From positions 1 to 64,000 of the forward strand of contig NZ_VOLC01000023.1 of NCBI RefSeq assembly GCF_009797935.1: a stretch of 64,000 bases of DNA, read 5' to 3'. The position numbers and the translations under genes are program-made. Below the pieces are notes generated by a model, which saw nothing but the letters and a program-made list of their open reading frames with translations, was not told the DNA's origin and made no database searches. Below are positions 1-10,278 of the stretch, piece by piece (positions within the stretch are counted from its first letter, which is position 1; every line of letters starts with the position of its first letter). This DNA is from Lunatibacter salilacus (GTDB lineage: Bacteria; Bacteroidota; Bacteroidia; Cytophagales; Cyclobacteriaceae).

Positions 1-14
1 TCACCGGATTTACC

Positions 15-158
15 TTAACTTAATACCATTGAGTGGATACTACACCCAGTCGGGGGATCATTGAGCCGATCATTTTCTGTCAGACTTGAAAAACTCATCA
101 ATACAACTAGAACAAGAAAACTGGTAATTTTCGCAGTGGATCGGGTAATAGGATGCAT
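15..158 (-). CDS. Possible small secreted peptide or truncated gene start
   Basis: A 47-codon frame begins with ATG at 158 and stops at 15. Its N-terminus has two basic residues followed by a hydrophobic run (FLVLVVLMSF), which resembles a signal peptide, and the rest has no recognisable domain. It could be the 5' end of a larger exported protein broken by a frameshift, since real secreted proteins of this size are uncommon. The downstream part lies outside the window. I cannot assign a function. Confidence 0.25.
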   Translation of the reverse strand: MHPITRSTAKITSFLVLVVLMSFSSLTENDRLNDPPTGCSIHSMVLS

Positions 159-262
159 GGTATATCGGGTTTACTGGTTTTTTGACTTCGATAAAATTAA
201 ACTACAATAACAGAAATATAACTTGAATTTCGAGAAATACGCAGCTATTCAGAATAAATAGG

Positions 263-1663
263 TCAAAATATCTTACCGGGATTCAATAAGTTGGTAGGAT
301 CTAATGTGCTCTTTAATAATTTCATCAAGATTATTTCTTCCGAAGATCTCGAATAGGACAAATACTTTTTTTTGTGAACTCCTATGCCATGCTCTGCAGA
401 AATGGATCCCCCAAATCCCGGCAACGGTGAATAGATAATTCGATTAACCTGCTCTTTTAATTCCGCACTACCTTCCGTCTTACTTACAATGAGGTGAATG
501 TTGCCATCTGCCATATGCCCATACACAAAATACCTGTCGACTTCCGGAACCAAGTTCAGTTTCTCCGATATTTCCAATATATAGACGTCAATTTGGGAAA
601 TGGGAAGGCTGACATCAAAATGCTGGTCATGCGTACACATGGCCACGATATGGTCCACATCTTCCCGGATTCGCCAAAAAAGCTGTTGCTCCAACTCGGA
701 TCTGGCGACAGTGCCATCCAGAATTAATCCTTTTTCAAACGCCTTCACCAGTACATTCTCCAACGTCTCCCTATCCTTTTCCGGCTCCGTTCCAGACTTT
801 TCCACCAACACATAAAAGGGATAGCCAACCGGCAACGGTACCCCTTTGCCTTTTAACACGCCTATCATCGCAGTATAAGTATCCTTCCATATCAGCTCAA
901 ATCCCGTTAGGGTTCCCGCTAATGTTCCTTCCATAAAATGCAGAAAACTAACTACCTGCGAATAAGTAGCAACCGCTATAACGGCTGTATTCCTGCTCTT
1001 TGGACCTACCATCAGTTTCAACACGGCACGGGTGATGATGCCCATGGTGCCTTCGGAGCCTATAAACAACTGCTTGAGGTCCAACCCTGAATTATCTTTA
1101 ACCAATTTTTTTAGGGATGAAATAATTGTTCCGTCAGCCAAAACAACCTCCAGTCCCAACACCCAATTCCGGGTCATCCCATATCTAAATACTCGCAATC
1201 CACCAGCATTGGTGGCGATCATCCCTCCTATCTGTGCCGATCCTTTCGCACCATAGGTAACCGGGAACATCAGCCCTTCCAGCTCTACTGATTGATGCAG
1301 ATGTTCCAGAATGACCCCCGCCTCCACCAGAACCGTTTTGCTGACGGTATCAATATCCAATATTCGGTTCATCTTTTCCATGCTAATAACCAGCTCATTG
1401 CCCTGGGTTTCCGTACTTCCGACCATATTGGTCATTCCACCATGAACCACAATAGGCTGATGGTGTTCCTTACAGAGGATCATTATTTCGGATACCTCTT
1501 GCGTGGATTGTGGGAATACTACTGCCCGAGCTTGCAGGGGCTGATCAAGAATCCAGATATGGTGACTGCGTTCGGACACAGTCTTTCCGGTAAGGATGTT
1601 TCCTTTTCCTAGGATCAATTCCAATCGATCCAAAAACTCCTTGTTTTTAGGTAGATTAATCAC
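263..1663 (-). CDS. FAD-binding oxidase, GlcD / D-lactate dehydrogenase type
   Basis: This 466-aa protein has the layout of the FAD-linked oxidases that act on 2-hydroxy acids (glycolate, D-lactate, 2-hydroxyglutarate). The N-terminal PCMH-type FAD domain (about residues 45-225) contains the pattern VVHGGMTNMVG and the GxIATNAGG segment expected around the flavin. The C-terminal half matches the FAD-oxidase C domain and ends with the usual SAEHGIGxxK and DPTNLLNPGKIF motifs. Length is normal for the family and no signal peptide is seen, so it should be cytosolic. It is 28 bp downstream of the sulfatase gene on the same strand and may be co-transcribed with it. The exact 2-hydroxy acid cannot be decided from sequence. 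Confidence 0.88.
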   Translation of the reverse strand: MINLPKNKEFLDRLELILGKGNILTGKTVSERSHHIWILDQPLQARAVVFPQSTQEVSEIMILCKEHHQPIVVHGGMTNMVGSTETQGNELVISMEKMNRILDIDTVSKTVLVEAGVILEHLHQSVELEGLMFPVTYGAKGSAQIGGMIATNAGGLRVFRYGMTRNWVLGLEVVLADGTIISSLKKLVKDNSGLDLKQLFIGSEGTMGIITRAVLKLMVGPKSRNTAVIAVATYSQVVSFLHFMEGTLAGTLTGFELIWKDTYTAMIGVLKGKGVPLPVGYPFYVLVEKSGTEPEKDRETLENVLVKAFEKGLILDGTVARSELEQQLFWRIREDVDHIVAMCTHDQHFDVSLPISQIDVYILEISEKLNLVPEVDRYFVYGHMADGNIHLIVSKTEGSAELKEQVNRIIYSPLPGFGGSISAEHGIGVHKKKYLSYSRSSEEIILMKLLKSTLDPTNLLNPGKIF

Positions 1664-1691
1664 ATAAAGGAAAATATGTTGGTCCAGTCCA

Positions 1692-3581
1692 TCATTTTTT
1701 GATTGGGATTGATACCCCGCAGTTTATTTGGGTCTGATCCAGCGCCATTCCTATAAACATTGGATAACTCCAGCTTTTATAGCGATCCCAAATATCCCCG
1801 GAATATTTGGGGAAAATTTCCTGTTGTATAGCCGGAATAAGCGGCATGGCTTTATCCCCCAACTGCCTGACAGATATAGCTGCCTGCAACACCAAGGGTT
1901 CATAGGGTTCATGGAGTATCTTTTCCAGGGTTTGCAGGGCGACCGGATCATTTGTTTTTTTCACCAATACTTCCGCAGCCTTGATGGCGACAGGTAAAGA
2001 AGGATCATCAAGCAATTTCTTTAGATGGGGCCAGAATGGGGAACCGTCCCCCTGATAGGCGTCGACCGCCACTACCGCCCAAAAACGGGCAGCATTTTCA
2101 GAAGCTCCAAAAAAAGGTATCAGTTCCTTAGGGTTTTCGATTTTGCCTACCAAATCAGCTACAGTTACCAGTTCATGAAATTTTTCCTCGGAAAAGCTCC
2201 GGGCATAATCATACACAGATATGCCCTCAGCCATGGAACCCAACATCATTTCACCTTCCGTGATTATTCCCGTATCCCGGTGCTTAACCATCCAGAAAGT
2301 TACCTTCTCCCTGAATTGATCCACCAATTGAGCGTGTTCCGGCTTATCGATTAGGTTCTCCTGTTCGAATGGATCTTCTTGTAAGTCAAACAGCTCCTCA
2401 ACGGGTTTTTCCTGCTTCATTCTCAATACCGCATCGGTGAGTTGCCCGAGCTTATGTAACCGGTTGATCTCCTCATAACTCCCTCCTTTGTTAAATATAA
2501 CGGCCTCCTGATAATAGGGAAGTTGAGGCATAAAATGCCGGATATAGATATACCTGCCATCAGATACGGAGCGCGAGACTTCATAGCAGTCGTCTGCCCT
2601 ATCCCTATATCCAAAGATATATTCCTTGGGTACGGTTTCTTTTCCCAGAAAATCGGTCCCCTCCATCATCTGAGGCACTTCTCCTCCTACTAACTTGATC
2701 ACGGTAGGTGCAAAATCTACAAAGGCAACAAGCTGGTCTGTTTCACCTATTTGGAGGTTTGGGGCTAGATGTTTGTATTTATCGGGAATATGTAGGATAA
2801 AAGGGATTTGCAGGCCGGCGTTGTTCAGCCACCGTTTATGACCAGGCAGGCCATGGCCATGGTCAGAAAAAACAAAAACGATGGTATTTTCAAGCAACCC
2901 ATCTTCTTCAAGCTCAGCCAATAAATTTCCTACCCCTATGTCAAACACCGCCAACAAATCATACATATGGGCCCAAATTTCCCTCATCCTAGGGGAATCC
3001 GGAAGGTAAGGTGGTAGGCTTGCCTCTGACGGATCATTGAACACCTCAAGCATCTCGGTATCGGAGGATCGGAGTGCGTTGGTAGGTCCTTCGTGTGTGA
3101 TCATGAAATTAAAAACACTGAAAAAAGGCTTCCCGTTGGGACGATTTCGCCAATGGGCTGTATTGCTGCTTTCATCCCACCGACCCTCATGACTGAAGTT
3201 GTAGTCAGTTTTGACGTTATTGGTTGTATAATATCCCGCATCTCTTAAGACTTCGGACAGTATTTTTAATTCCTCCGGAACGGGTATTTCCGACCGCAGA
3301 TGCTGCGTACCCAATGAGGTAGCGTACATACCCGTGATCAAGGTGGAACGGGCGGGCGCACAAATTGGGGCATTGGAATAGGCTTTATTAAAGCGTGTGC
3401 TTTTTGTTGCCAATTGGTCAATATTGGGGGTTCGGGCGTAATCATCCCCATAGCAGCCATAGATAGGGCTCAAATCTTCGTGGGAAATCCATAGGATATT
3501 AGGCGGAGGTAATTCTTCGTATGGTGTAGCACATGAGAACCAAAGAAAAATTCCTCCCAACAAAAAAGAGTATTTCATCAA
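1692..3581 (-). CDS. Sulfatase family S1, exported
   Basis: This 629-aa arylsulfatase-type enzyme hydrolyses sulfate esters. The N-terminus is hydrophobic and ends at Cys17, compatible with a lipoprotein or exported enzyme. The alkaline-phosphatase-like domain starts with NILWISHEDLSP, which provides metal ligands. The formylglycine consensus C-x-P-x-R is present as CAPAR at Cys74, so it needs an anaerobic sulfatase-maturing enzyme, and none is in the window. The motif FVFSDHGHGLPGHKRWL supplies further metal and substrate ligands. Residues from about 500 onward look like HEAT-type helical repeats, as in some planctomycete and Bacteroidetes sulfatases. It follows the SusD/SusC genes on the same strand after a terminator, so it is functionally linked but probably transcribed separately. 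Confidence 0.92.
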   Translation of the reverse strand: MMKYSFLLGGIFLWFSCATPYEELPPPNILWISHEDLSPIYGCYGDDYARTPNIDQLATKSTRFNKAYSNAPICAPARSTLITGMYATSLGTQHLRSEIPVPEELKILSEVLRDAGYYTTNNVKTDYNFSHEGRWDESSNTAHWRNRPNGKPFFSVFNFMITHEGPTNALRSSDTEMLEVFNDPSEASLPPYLPDSPRMREIWAHMYDLLAVFDIGVGNLLAELEEDGLLENTIVFVFSDHGHGLPGHKRWLNNAGLQIPFILHIPDKYKHLAPNLQIGETDQLVAFVDFAPTVIKLVGGEVPQMMEGTDFLGKETVPKEYIFGYRDRADDCYEVSRSVSDGRYIYIRHFMPQLPYYQEAVIFNKGGSYEEINRLHKLGQLTDAVLRMKQEKPVEELFDLQEDPFEQENLIDKPEHAQLVDQFREKVTFWMVKHRDTGIITEGEMMLGSMAEGISVYDYARSFSEEKFHELVTVADLVGKIENPKELIPFFGASENAARFWAVVAVDAYQGDGSPFWPHLKKLLDDPSLPVAIKAAEVLVKKTNDPVALQTLEKILHEPYEPLVLQAAISVRQLGDKAMPLIPAIQQEIFPKYSGDIWDRYKSWSYPMFIGMALDQTQINCGVSIPIKK

Positions 3582-3764
3582 ATCAGCGTTTTTTTCTATC
3601 TACTAAGATATCAAAAACCCCATGGAATCAAGAAATTAAACAGTATTAAATTGGCATTTGCTGTGAAGATTCTATGGATGCCTGAGCAAATGTAGTTCGG
3701 ACTGATTATGATACGTCTCAATTCAACTCGTTAATATTTAATGGTCTCCTGACTATCATTTGAT

Positions 3765-3801
3765 AAAAAAGGGACGCCCTATTATTAAAGCGTCCCTTTT
3801 T
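3765..3801 (-). terminator. Terminator after the SusD gene
   Basis: GGGACGC (3771-3777) pairs with GCGTCCC (3790-3796). The stem is extended by A/T pairs on both sides and leaves a U tract on either strand. It lies 25 bp past the SusD stop codon and separates SusC/SusD from the sulfatase gene. Confidence 0.75.
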
Positions 3802-3825
3802 CTGGCATTCAAATAAATACTCGGA

Positions 3826-5628
3826 TCAGTACCCGGGGTTTTGAGATATTGGGGGCTGAGAACGGTCAATTTCGTGTTGGGGAATTGGACGAAGTAGGTG
3901 TACCTCGGAAAGGTTTCCGGTAGTTTTCGTCCAAAAATTGTACTTATTTGCTCGCTCAACTAGTTTTCCGGTGCGCTTCAGATCAAACCATCTGTTGAAT
4001 TCACCCATAAGCTCGCGGGCACTTTCGTCCAAAATCAAGTCTATGGAAATATTTGCAGGAGTTGCCCTATACGACTCAGTTTCCATCGATGTTAGATCCT
4101 CTGGATTCTTAGCCCGCAACGGGTCCACTCCTACTCCCACTGCCCTGTCAAGGACCTTGTTATAATAGACATCCGCTCCACCCAAGGCACCTCCTGTGGC
4201 TCCTTTTACGATCGCCTCGGCTGCCAACAAGTACGCTTCCGCCGAACGGAATAATGCAAAGTCAAAGGTTCCGTGGCCATCTCCATACTGAATGTTAGGT
4301 TCCCAGAACTTCCACATGGAAGGCCTGAAAGCGGTGAGTCGGGAGATCATTTCGCCACTGATAATCTGGTCGTGATTCATTACGGCATACTTCTTTGTGC
4401 CTCCTTCATCTATCCCTTTGTTAGGGCCGGTGGCCGGTTTGTTCCAAGGGGTCCAGTATGCCACAGTATCTCCAACGGCGTAACTTACTGTAAGACTTGG
4501 ATCTGTGAAGCTGTAGGCATAATTGTTTACAGCCTGCAATGCATAGATTACCCGAAGGAAATTATGGGAATATCTACTGTCCACTTCTGGATCAAACATT
4601 CGGTACAGCGCGGGAGAGGGTTCATTTTGTCCGAGATGGCGGTTGTAGTCGCTTGTGCGGCCCTTGCCTCCTATCAAATCACTATTTCCTGGGAAAATGG
4701 AGTGATAGTAATTGCCAGGTTCTCTATTGCTACCTTCCATCGCATTGGTGAGGACGTCATTATTGTATTGAATAGCAAATACAACTTCACTATTCTTGGC
4801 TTCCTGTGCTCCAGTGTATTGAGTTAACGGGTTTTCTGACCGCTTCGGAAAAAGCGTGTTGTATTGCGGCACCAATGGATATGCTGCAATTACTTTATCT
4901 GCATATTCTAGTGCCTTATTGAAGTCAGCGGGACTCCCTCCCAAGGAATTTTGAAAATTCCAACCCCTTGTGAGGTATACTTTGGCAAGAAGAAACTGGG
5001 CTGCGCCCTTTGTCACTCTTCCGTAATTGGAGGCAACCACCGGAAGGTCGGCCTCAGCTTCAGTCAGATCCTTGATAATTTGAGCATACACATTGGCTGA
5101 AGACTCCCGGACCACTGCCTTATTTGCGGACACTGTCTCTTCCAATGGCATGGGGACATCTCCCCAAGTCTGCACAAGGTAAAAATACGACAAAGCCCGG
5201 AGAAACTTGACCTCCCCTACCCTGGCAGCTTTGGTTGCCGGGTTGGCAAATGTAACATTTTCCGCACGGCTTAGGGCTGCGTTGGTTCTGCCGATTTCTC
5301 GATAAAATATATCCCACGGACCAATAAATGCCTCAGAGGTGATATTGACATAGGTATCCAGTGCCGGCCCTTGCCCAACTGCTTTCACACTCCAGATGGC
5401 ATTTTGGAAAATATCGGTCCCTGGTAGGGCAAGCGGATATTGAAGTATAAAATCCCGTAACAAGGGATAACATGATTTTACTAAATCTTCATAGCCCGCC
5501 TCAGTTCCTACATAGGAATCAGTGGTAATATTTGAAATCGACTCCTCTGTCAAGAAATCTTGGCACCCTGTCGCCAAAATGTAAAGGAAAAATATTCCTA
5601 CTATTTTTTTATAGCTATATATTTTCAT
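3826..5628 (-). CDS. SusD/RagB family glycan-binding lipoprotein
   Basis: SusD-like proteins sit on the outer surface as the lid of the SusC transporter and bind the incoming glycan. I start at the ATG at 5628, which gives 600 residues with a clean lipoprotein signal (ILATGC, Cys22). An ATG 45 bp upstream would overlap the SusC gene and spoil the signal peptide. Family features include an N-terminal TPR-like region with KFLRALSYFYLVQTWGDVPM, typical of SusD, and a C-terminal region with ESARELMGEFNRWFDLKRTG. The size is normal for the family. It lies directly downstream of the SusC gene in the same operon, so the two should form one transporter complex. The ligand is unknown, and the adjacent sulfatases suggest a sulfated sugar. 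Confidence 0.95.
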   Translation of the reverse strand: MKIYSYKKIVGIFFLYILATGCQDFLTEESISNITTDSYVGTEAGYEDLVKSCYPLLRDFILQYPLALPGTDIFQNAIWSVKAVGQGPALDTYVNITSEAFIGPWDIFYREIGRTNAALSRAENVTFANPATKAARVGEVKFLRALSYFYLVQTWGDVPMPLEETVSANKAVVRESSANVYAQIIKDLTEAEADLPVVASNYGRVTKGAAQFLLAKVYLTRGWNFQNSLGGSPADFNKALEYADKVIAAYPLVPQYNTLFPKRSENPLTQYTGAQEAKNSEVVFAIQYNNDVLTNAMEGSNREPGNYYHSIFPGNSDLIGGKGRTSDYNRHLGQNEPSPALYRMFDPEVDSRYSHNFLRVIYALQAVNNYAYSFTDPSLTVSYAVGDTVAYWTPWNKPATGPNKGIDEGGTKKYAVMNHDQIISGEMISRLTAFRPSMWKFWEPNIQYGDGHGTFDFALFRSAEAYLLAAEAIVKGATGGALGGADVYYNKVLDRAVGVGVDPLRAKNPEDLTSMETESYRATPANISIDLILDESARELMGEFNRWFDLKRTGKLVERANKYNFWTKTTGNLSEVHLLRPIPQHEIDRSQPPISQNPGY

Positions 5629-5659
5629 GGTGTTCGTATTTAAATGTGTATTAAGAGGA

Positions 5660-8600
5660 TTAGAAAGATGCACTTACTCCAAACTGGAAGATGGAATGAG
5701 GCACGTCATCTTGATAGGTTCCTGAGTTAAATTCAGGATCCATCCACGTATTTTTCTCTTTGGTAAATATAAACAGGTTGTTTGCCTGACCGTACAGTCT
5801 CAAATTATTGAATTTCAATGTATTGAGCACATTACTTGGGAAATTATACCCCAGCGTAACGTTTGAAATTCTCCAGAAACTGGCATCCTTATATTGGATA
5901 GCTTCGCGATAAGGATTGTTTTGCCAAACCCCAAAATAATCGTTTGTGGGATTAGTTTCTGTCCAATAATTGAGATTCAGGCGGTTGTATCGGCTATTTC
6001 CCAATTCACCCATTGTTCCGGATAGCAGACTATTTCTAAATTGGACACCCTGACGGGTATAGACAAAAACCGAAAAATCCCAGTTTTTAAAATTCACCGT
6101 ATTGCTAATACCGGCCATCCACTTGGGAAGGGCATTACCAAGCACTATTCGGTCATCAATGCCTGCTGCAGAGGATATAATTCCGTCATTATTCTGATCC
6201 ACGACTTTGACGGACCCCGGAACTTGGCCGTAGACCAAAGCTTCTTCGATTTCGTCCAATTGCCAAATGCCATCAAATTCATAATAGTAGTTGGATCGTA
6301 GCGATTGTCCGACAAACAGTCTATTTGCAATATCCTCAGTCACTGTACCTCCATAAAGCTCCAAAATTTCATTGTGGTTGGATGAAAAGTTGAGGCTGGT
6401 ACTCCATCTGAAGCTTCCCTTCTGTATGTTCACAGAGTTGAGGGTCAATTCGACTCCCCGATTCACCAATTTCCCCACGTTTGCTGTAACTGCCCCAAAG
6501 CCGTTAGAAGTAGGGATGGCCACATTTTGGATCAAGTCGTTGGTTTTTTTTGTGTACAATTCTATATCTGTGGTTATTCTGTTTTGCAGAAAACCCAAGT
6601 TGAATCCCAGATTAAATTCCTCACTGTTTTCCCAGCGCAACTCAGAGTTTCCAATATTCCGGGGCGCATAACCAAAAGCGGGAGAGGAGTCAAAATCATA
6701 GGCACTACGGCTCATATAGGCCTGAGTACTGTAAGGCGCAACCACATCATTTCCAACTTTACCGTAACTCAACCTTAATTTCAAATCAGAAAAGAGGTTT
6801 AGGTTTTGAATAAATGCTTCATCTCCGAGTCGATACGCAATAGCTGCTGACGGAAAAAATGCCCATTGATTACCCTCTGCCAAGACGGAGGAACCATCAT
6901 ATCTTCCCGTCACCGTAAAGAGGTATTTTTCATTAAATATATAGTTAAACCTACCCATATATGAAAGTATCGAACGTTCCACCAGGTTGCTATTGACGCT
7001 GTTTATGATAGCTCCTGTATTTAGTGCATAAAAGCTGGAATTATAAGCTAAATTTTCCACCCGAATTGCCGATGTCTCAAACCGCTCTTGCAATGCACTT
7101 TGCACTCCCGTTACCGTAAAGTCGTGCATTCCGGATGTTAGTTTATAAGTAATGATATTGTCCCAGGTATAGGACCCGTTGAGATTGAATTCATTACCGG
7201 CGCTAGGTAGTCGGTTTAGCCTGCTTTTGGAATCGGCACCCCGATATTCCCCTCGCCGGCTAGAAAAGGATGACGCAGATAATGAGGATCGTATCGAAAG
7301 CCCTTTTAGAGGAGTCAATTCCACATATCCATTGCCCAAGAAACTGGAAACTCGCGTTTCATCTTGGAAATTTTCGGCAGCAACTTCAAGTATTGGATTG
7401 TTGACTTGATTATCTTTTATTCCCATCCAAAATGCATATCCATCAACATTTTTGTCGTTGGTCTCGGTGGGATTGGTGAGGTCATCGTAAAAAATGGTAC
7501 CCGTAGGTCTCGCACGATACGCATTTCTCAATGTTTCAAAAGACCCTGTACTCAAGATACTATGTGTATAGTAAGTATTGAAACCCACTTTGACTATGTT
7601 ATTCAATTTGCTGTCTACGCTTCCCTTAAGATTAAACCGCTCAAAACCAGTATACAGCACATTGCCTTTTTCGTTTAGATATCCCGCAGAAAAATAATGA
7701 GTAGTATTTTCATTTCCACCGGATAATGCAACTACATGGCTGGACTGGAGGGATGGAGCAGTTACCTCATCCACCCAATTGACAGACCTGCCTGCTTCTA
7801 CATTCTCAAGTTCAGCAGTGGTCCAAATTACCTGTGCATTTGGATTTTCTGCTGTGACCACATCATTGTAGGCAGTGTAAAATTCCTGGGCATTCATTAG
7901 GTCCGGAAGATTAGCAGGTGCCTTGACCCCTACATATCCTTCATAAGTAACCCTTGATTTACCCTGTACTCCCTTTTTGGTGGTTATGATGATAACACCG
8001 TTTGCCCCCCTAGCTCCATAAATGGCAGAGGAAGAGGCATCTTTCAACACGTCCATGGATGCGATATCACTCGGGTTTAACGTATTTAGTCTACCTCCCA
8101 TGACACCGTCAATGACCACTAGGGGTTCATTGCTAAACCCGATGGACTGAAGTCCCCTAATATCGATGGTGTAATCTGATCCCGGTCTGGAGTTGACGCG
8201 GTTTACATTTACCCCTGCTACCTGACCTTGGAGTGCTCTTGCCGCCTGAACTGGGTTTTGACGAATTATATCCTCTGAATTCACCGAACCTACCGCCCCG
8301 GTAAGATCACTTTTCTTTACCTCACCGTACCCAACGACAACAAACTCATCAAGTGCTTGTCCATCCTCGACCAAACGAACGTTAATTTTATCCGTATTAC
8401 CAACGGTTATTTTTTGGCTTTCAAATCCCACAAAGGAGAAAACCAGCACGTTCCCTGTGTCTGCATTCAGCGAGTAATTGCCGTTGATATCAGTTACTGT
8501 ACCCATGCTGGTGCCTTCTACGATAATTGTAACTCCGGGAAGTGGCTGACCTTCGGCATCCACGACCTGTCCGGATACAAAAATATCCTCGCTGCTTGGA

Positions 8601-8983
8601 GATAACGGATCACCTTGGGCCTTATTGAGCTTTACACTTATCCGTTCATTTACTTGCCTAAAAGAAAGACTGTGGGATGATGCCAAAGAATAAAGAACAT
8701 TTTCCAAAGATTCTTCTTGAAAAACCCGGCTAATAGGGCCGGCGTTTCGCATTTCCTGTCGATCATAAATGAAATAAAACTCAGTTTTCTTCTTGATCTG
8801 ATCAAACGCTTCCATCAAAGAAGCGGATTCCAGGTTAAGAGTTACTTTCACCTCTTTTAAATCCAGCGATCCTTGAGCCTTGGTATCTGACGCGAGGATA
8901 ATAGAAGTGAAGAAGAGCTGTATTAAGAATCCATATAGATAGAATTTTCCTATCATACCCAGTAAGTATAATGTTTTTTTCAT
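5660..8983 (-). CDS. SusC/RagA TonB-linked outer-membrane transporter with STN domain
   Basis: This 1107-aa transporter imports oligosaccharides through the outer membrane using TonB. After the signal peptide (about residues 1-35) comes a secretin/TonB N-terminal STN domain (about 45-115), which marks receptors that signal to a FecR anti-sigma factor. A carboxypeptidase-regulatory-like domain follows (about 130-215), then a TonB-box-like segment with VVVGYGEVKKSDLTGAVGSV, a plug, and a 22-strand barrel ending in an aromatic residue (SASF). The SusC signature DASSSAIYGARGANGVIIITT is complete. The FecR and sigma genes are immediately upstream, so the expected circuit is substrate binding, STN contact with FecR, release of the ECF sigma factor and induction of this operon. 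Confidence 0.96.
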   Translation of the reverse strand: MKKTLYLLGMIGKFYLYGFLIQLFFTSIILASDTKAQGSLDLKEVKVTLNLESASLMEAFDQIKKKTEFYFIYDRQEMRNAGPISRVFQEESLENVLYSLASSHSLSFRQVNERISVKLNKAQGDPLSPSSEDIFVSGQVVDAEGQPLPGVTIIVEGTSMGTVTDINGNYSLNADTGNVLVFSFVGFESQKITVGNTDKINVRLVEDGQALDEFVVVGYGEVKKSDLTGAVGSVNSEDIIRQNPVQAARALQGQVAGVNVNRVNSRPGSDYTIDIRGLQSIGFSNEPLVVIDGVMGGRLNTLNPSDIASMDVLKDASSSAIYGARGANGVIIITTKKGVQGKSRVTYEGYVGVKAPANLPDLMNAQEFYTAYNDVVTAENPNAQVIWTTAELENVEAGRSVNWVDEVTAPSLQSSHVVALSGGNENTTHYFSAGYLNEKGNVLYTGFERFNLKGSVDSKLNNIVKVGFNTYYTHSILSTGSFETLRNAYRARPTGTIFYDDLTNPTETNDKNVDGYAFWMGIKDNQVNNPILEVAAENFQDETRVSSFLGNGYVELTPLKGLSIRSSLSASSFSSRRGEYRGADSKSRLNRLPSAGNEFNLNGSYTWDNIITYKLTSGMHDFTVTGVQSALQERFETSAIRVENLAYNSSFYALNTGAIINSVNSNLVERSILSYMGRFNYIFNEKYLFTVTGRYDGSSVLAEGNQWAFFPSAAIAYRLGDEAFIQNLNLFSDLKLRLSYGKVGNDVVAPYSTQAYMSRSAYDFDSSPAFGYAPRNIGNSELRWENSEEFNLGFNLGFLQNRITTDIELYTKKTNDLIQNVAIPTSNGFGAVTANVGKLVNRGVELTLNSVNIQKGSFRWSTSLNFSSNHNEILELYGGTVTEDIANRLFVGQSLRSNYYYEFDGIWQLDEIEEALVYGQVPGSVKVVDQNNDGIISSAAGIDDRIVLGNALPKWMAGISNTVNFKNWDFSVFVYTRQGVQFRNSLLSGTMGELGNSRYNRLNLNYWTETNPTNDYFGVWQNNPYREAIQYKDASFWRISNVTLGYNFPSNVLNTLKFNNLRLYGQANNLFIFTKEKNTWMDPEFNSGTYQDDVPHSIFQFGVSASF

Positions 8984-9022
8984 AATTTTAGATGTTTTAT
9001 TGATAAAGATTCAGTAGGACAA

Positions 9023-9064
9023 GGAGAAGGCAGAGGAAGCCTGAGAAACTGATCTGTCTTCTCC
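9023..9064 (-). promoter_or_regulatory. Hairpin between the fecR-like and SusC genes
   Basis: GGAGAAGGCAGA (9023-9034) pairs with TCTGTCTTCTCC (9053-9064) with one mismatch. It lies in the 118-bp gap upstream of the SusC start and has no good U tract. It could be an mRNA processing or attenuation site, or a weak terminator; its role is inferred from position only. Confidence 0.4.
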
Positions 9065-9101
9065 AATTTTGGGCTATTGCCCGCTTTTGATGTCTAATTG
9101 T

Positions 9102-10139
9102 TCATAAGCTTTTTGGGTTAAATTGTATTGTGACATTTTTATTTTCGATAGAATAATTGAAATCAAATGTGAAACTCAAGGAATGAAGCACATTTTCCAG
9201 ATAATCCCTTTGAAATTCGGCCGTCACACTTAATGATTTCCGTGGCAAATATTCTGTGGTAATATTCACGCCATACCAACGTTCAAGGGTAGAAACGACT
9301 TCTGGAAAGGTTGCTCTGTTAAAGTGAAGAATTCCATCCTTCCAAAGGGTTGCTTTGGCAATGTCAAAGTCCTGAGTCTTTAGGTTGTTAATAGCAGTCA
9401 TCACTACCTCCTGGCCTGGATTAAGGTGAATAGCTTCCAGAAGATCATTGGATTGACTAACCACTACTCTTCCTGACGTGAGTTGTACCCGTTGACTCAT
9501 CTCGGGGTAATTTTTGATATTGAAAGATGTTCCCAAAGCGCGAGTAATGAGGTCTCCCGCAAAAACCTCAAAAGCCAATAAACTATCCGAGACCACTTCA
9601 AAATAGGCCTCACCTTTTAAATGAATTTCCCGATTCCTTTTCGCAAAATCAGTGGAATAAGAGATTTCCGAGGCAGCATTTAAGGTCACGTTTGATCCGT
9701 CCGGAAGGATCAATTTCGATTTTTGTCCGGGAGGGTTTGATTTAACAATCCATTCCAAATCCACTGCAGATTGTTCGGTAAGGGTTTTCCCTGAAGATTG
9801 ATAATTTTCAGTATACCACCATAAAATACCTCCAATTAACAACGTTACCATTGCGATTAAGCGAAGCGCTGGTATTCTATTGATTGCGGAGCCAGGCGAT
9901 TTGTTAAATCGGTTTTGGTTTATCTTTGTTAACAAGGCTGCCTTTGTTGAGGAGTCCCAAGCCTCAGAATCCTTATTTATTTCTAAAAGAACACGCACGG
10001 CTAAATCATAGGTAGCTTTTTGATCGGGATTCAATTTGATCCATTCTTTCCAGAAAAGCACATGCTTCCCGTTCAACACCATTTCCCTAAAAGAAGGATC
10101 CTCCAAAAAATCCAATAGTTGCTTTTTTCCCCCAGTCAT
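9102..10139 (-). CDS. FecR-family anti-sigma factor
   Basis: This 345-aa inner-membrane regulator holds the ECF sigma factor inactive until the STN domain of the SusC protein contacts its periplasmic part. The cytoplasmic N-terminal region (about 1-85) is followed by one membrane segment (about 86-107, ALRLIAMVTLLIGGILWWY). The periplasmic FecR domain contains the usual patterns LPDGSNVTLNAASEISY and REIHLKGEAYFEV. The C-terminal DUF4974-like region contains LERWYGV and the final FNYSIENKNVTI strand. It lies between the sigma gene and the SusC gene on the same strand, the standard order in Bacteroidetes polysaccharide loci. Confidence 0.94.
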   Translation of the reverse strand: MTGGKKQLLDFLEDPSFREMVLNGKHVLFWKEWIKLNPDQKATYDLAVRVLLEINKDSEAWDSSTKAALLTKINQNRFNKSPGSAINRIPALRLIAMVTLLIGGILWWYTENYQSSGKTLTEQSAVDLEWIVKSNPPGQKSKLILPDGSNVTLNAASEISYSTDFAKRNREIHLKGEAYFEVVSDSLLAFEVFAGDLITRALGTSFNIKNYPEMSQRVQLTSGRVVVSQSNDLLEAIHLNPGQEVVMTAINNLKTQDFDIAKATLWKDGILHFNRATFPEVVSTLERWYGVNITTEYLPRKSLSVTAEFQRDYLENVLHSLSFTFDFNYSIENKNVTIQFNPKSL

Positions 10140-10278
10140 ATTTAAGAAGTTATACTACTAAGAGGGCGTTTATTTATGAATTACACTGGTCCGGATTGCA
10201 AAAAGTGTAAATTATAAATTAAATGAAAAAATAAATTCCTATCGTTGTGAAAATGGCAACCTATTTGAGTTTATTTTG

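Noticed and set aside
4273-4827. Long plus-strand frame of 184 codons
   Set aside because: It lies antisense within the SusD gene and has no family features.
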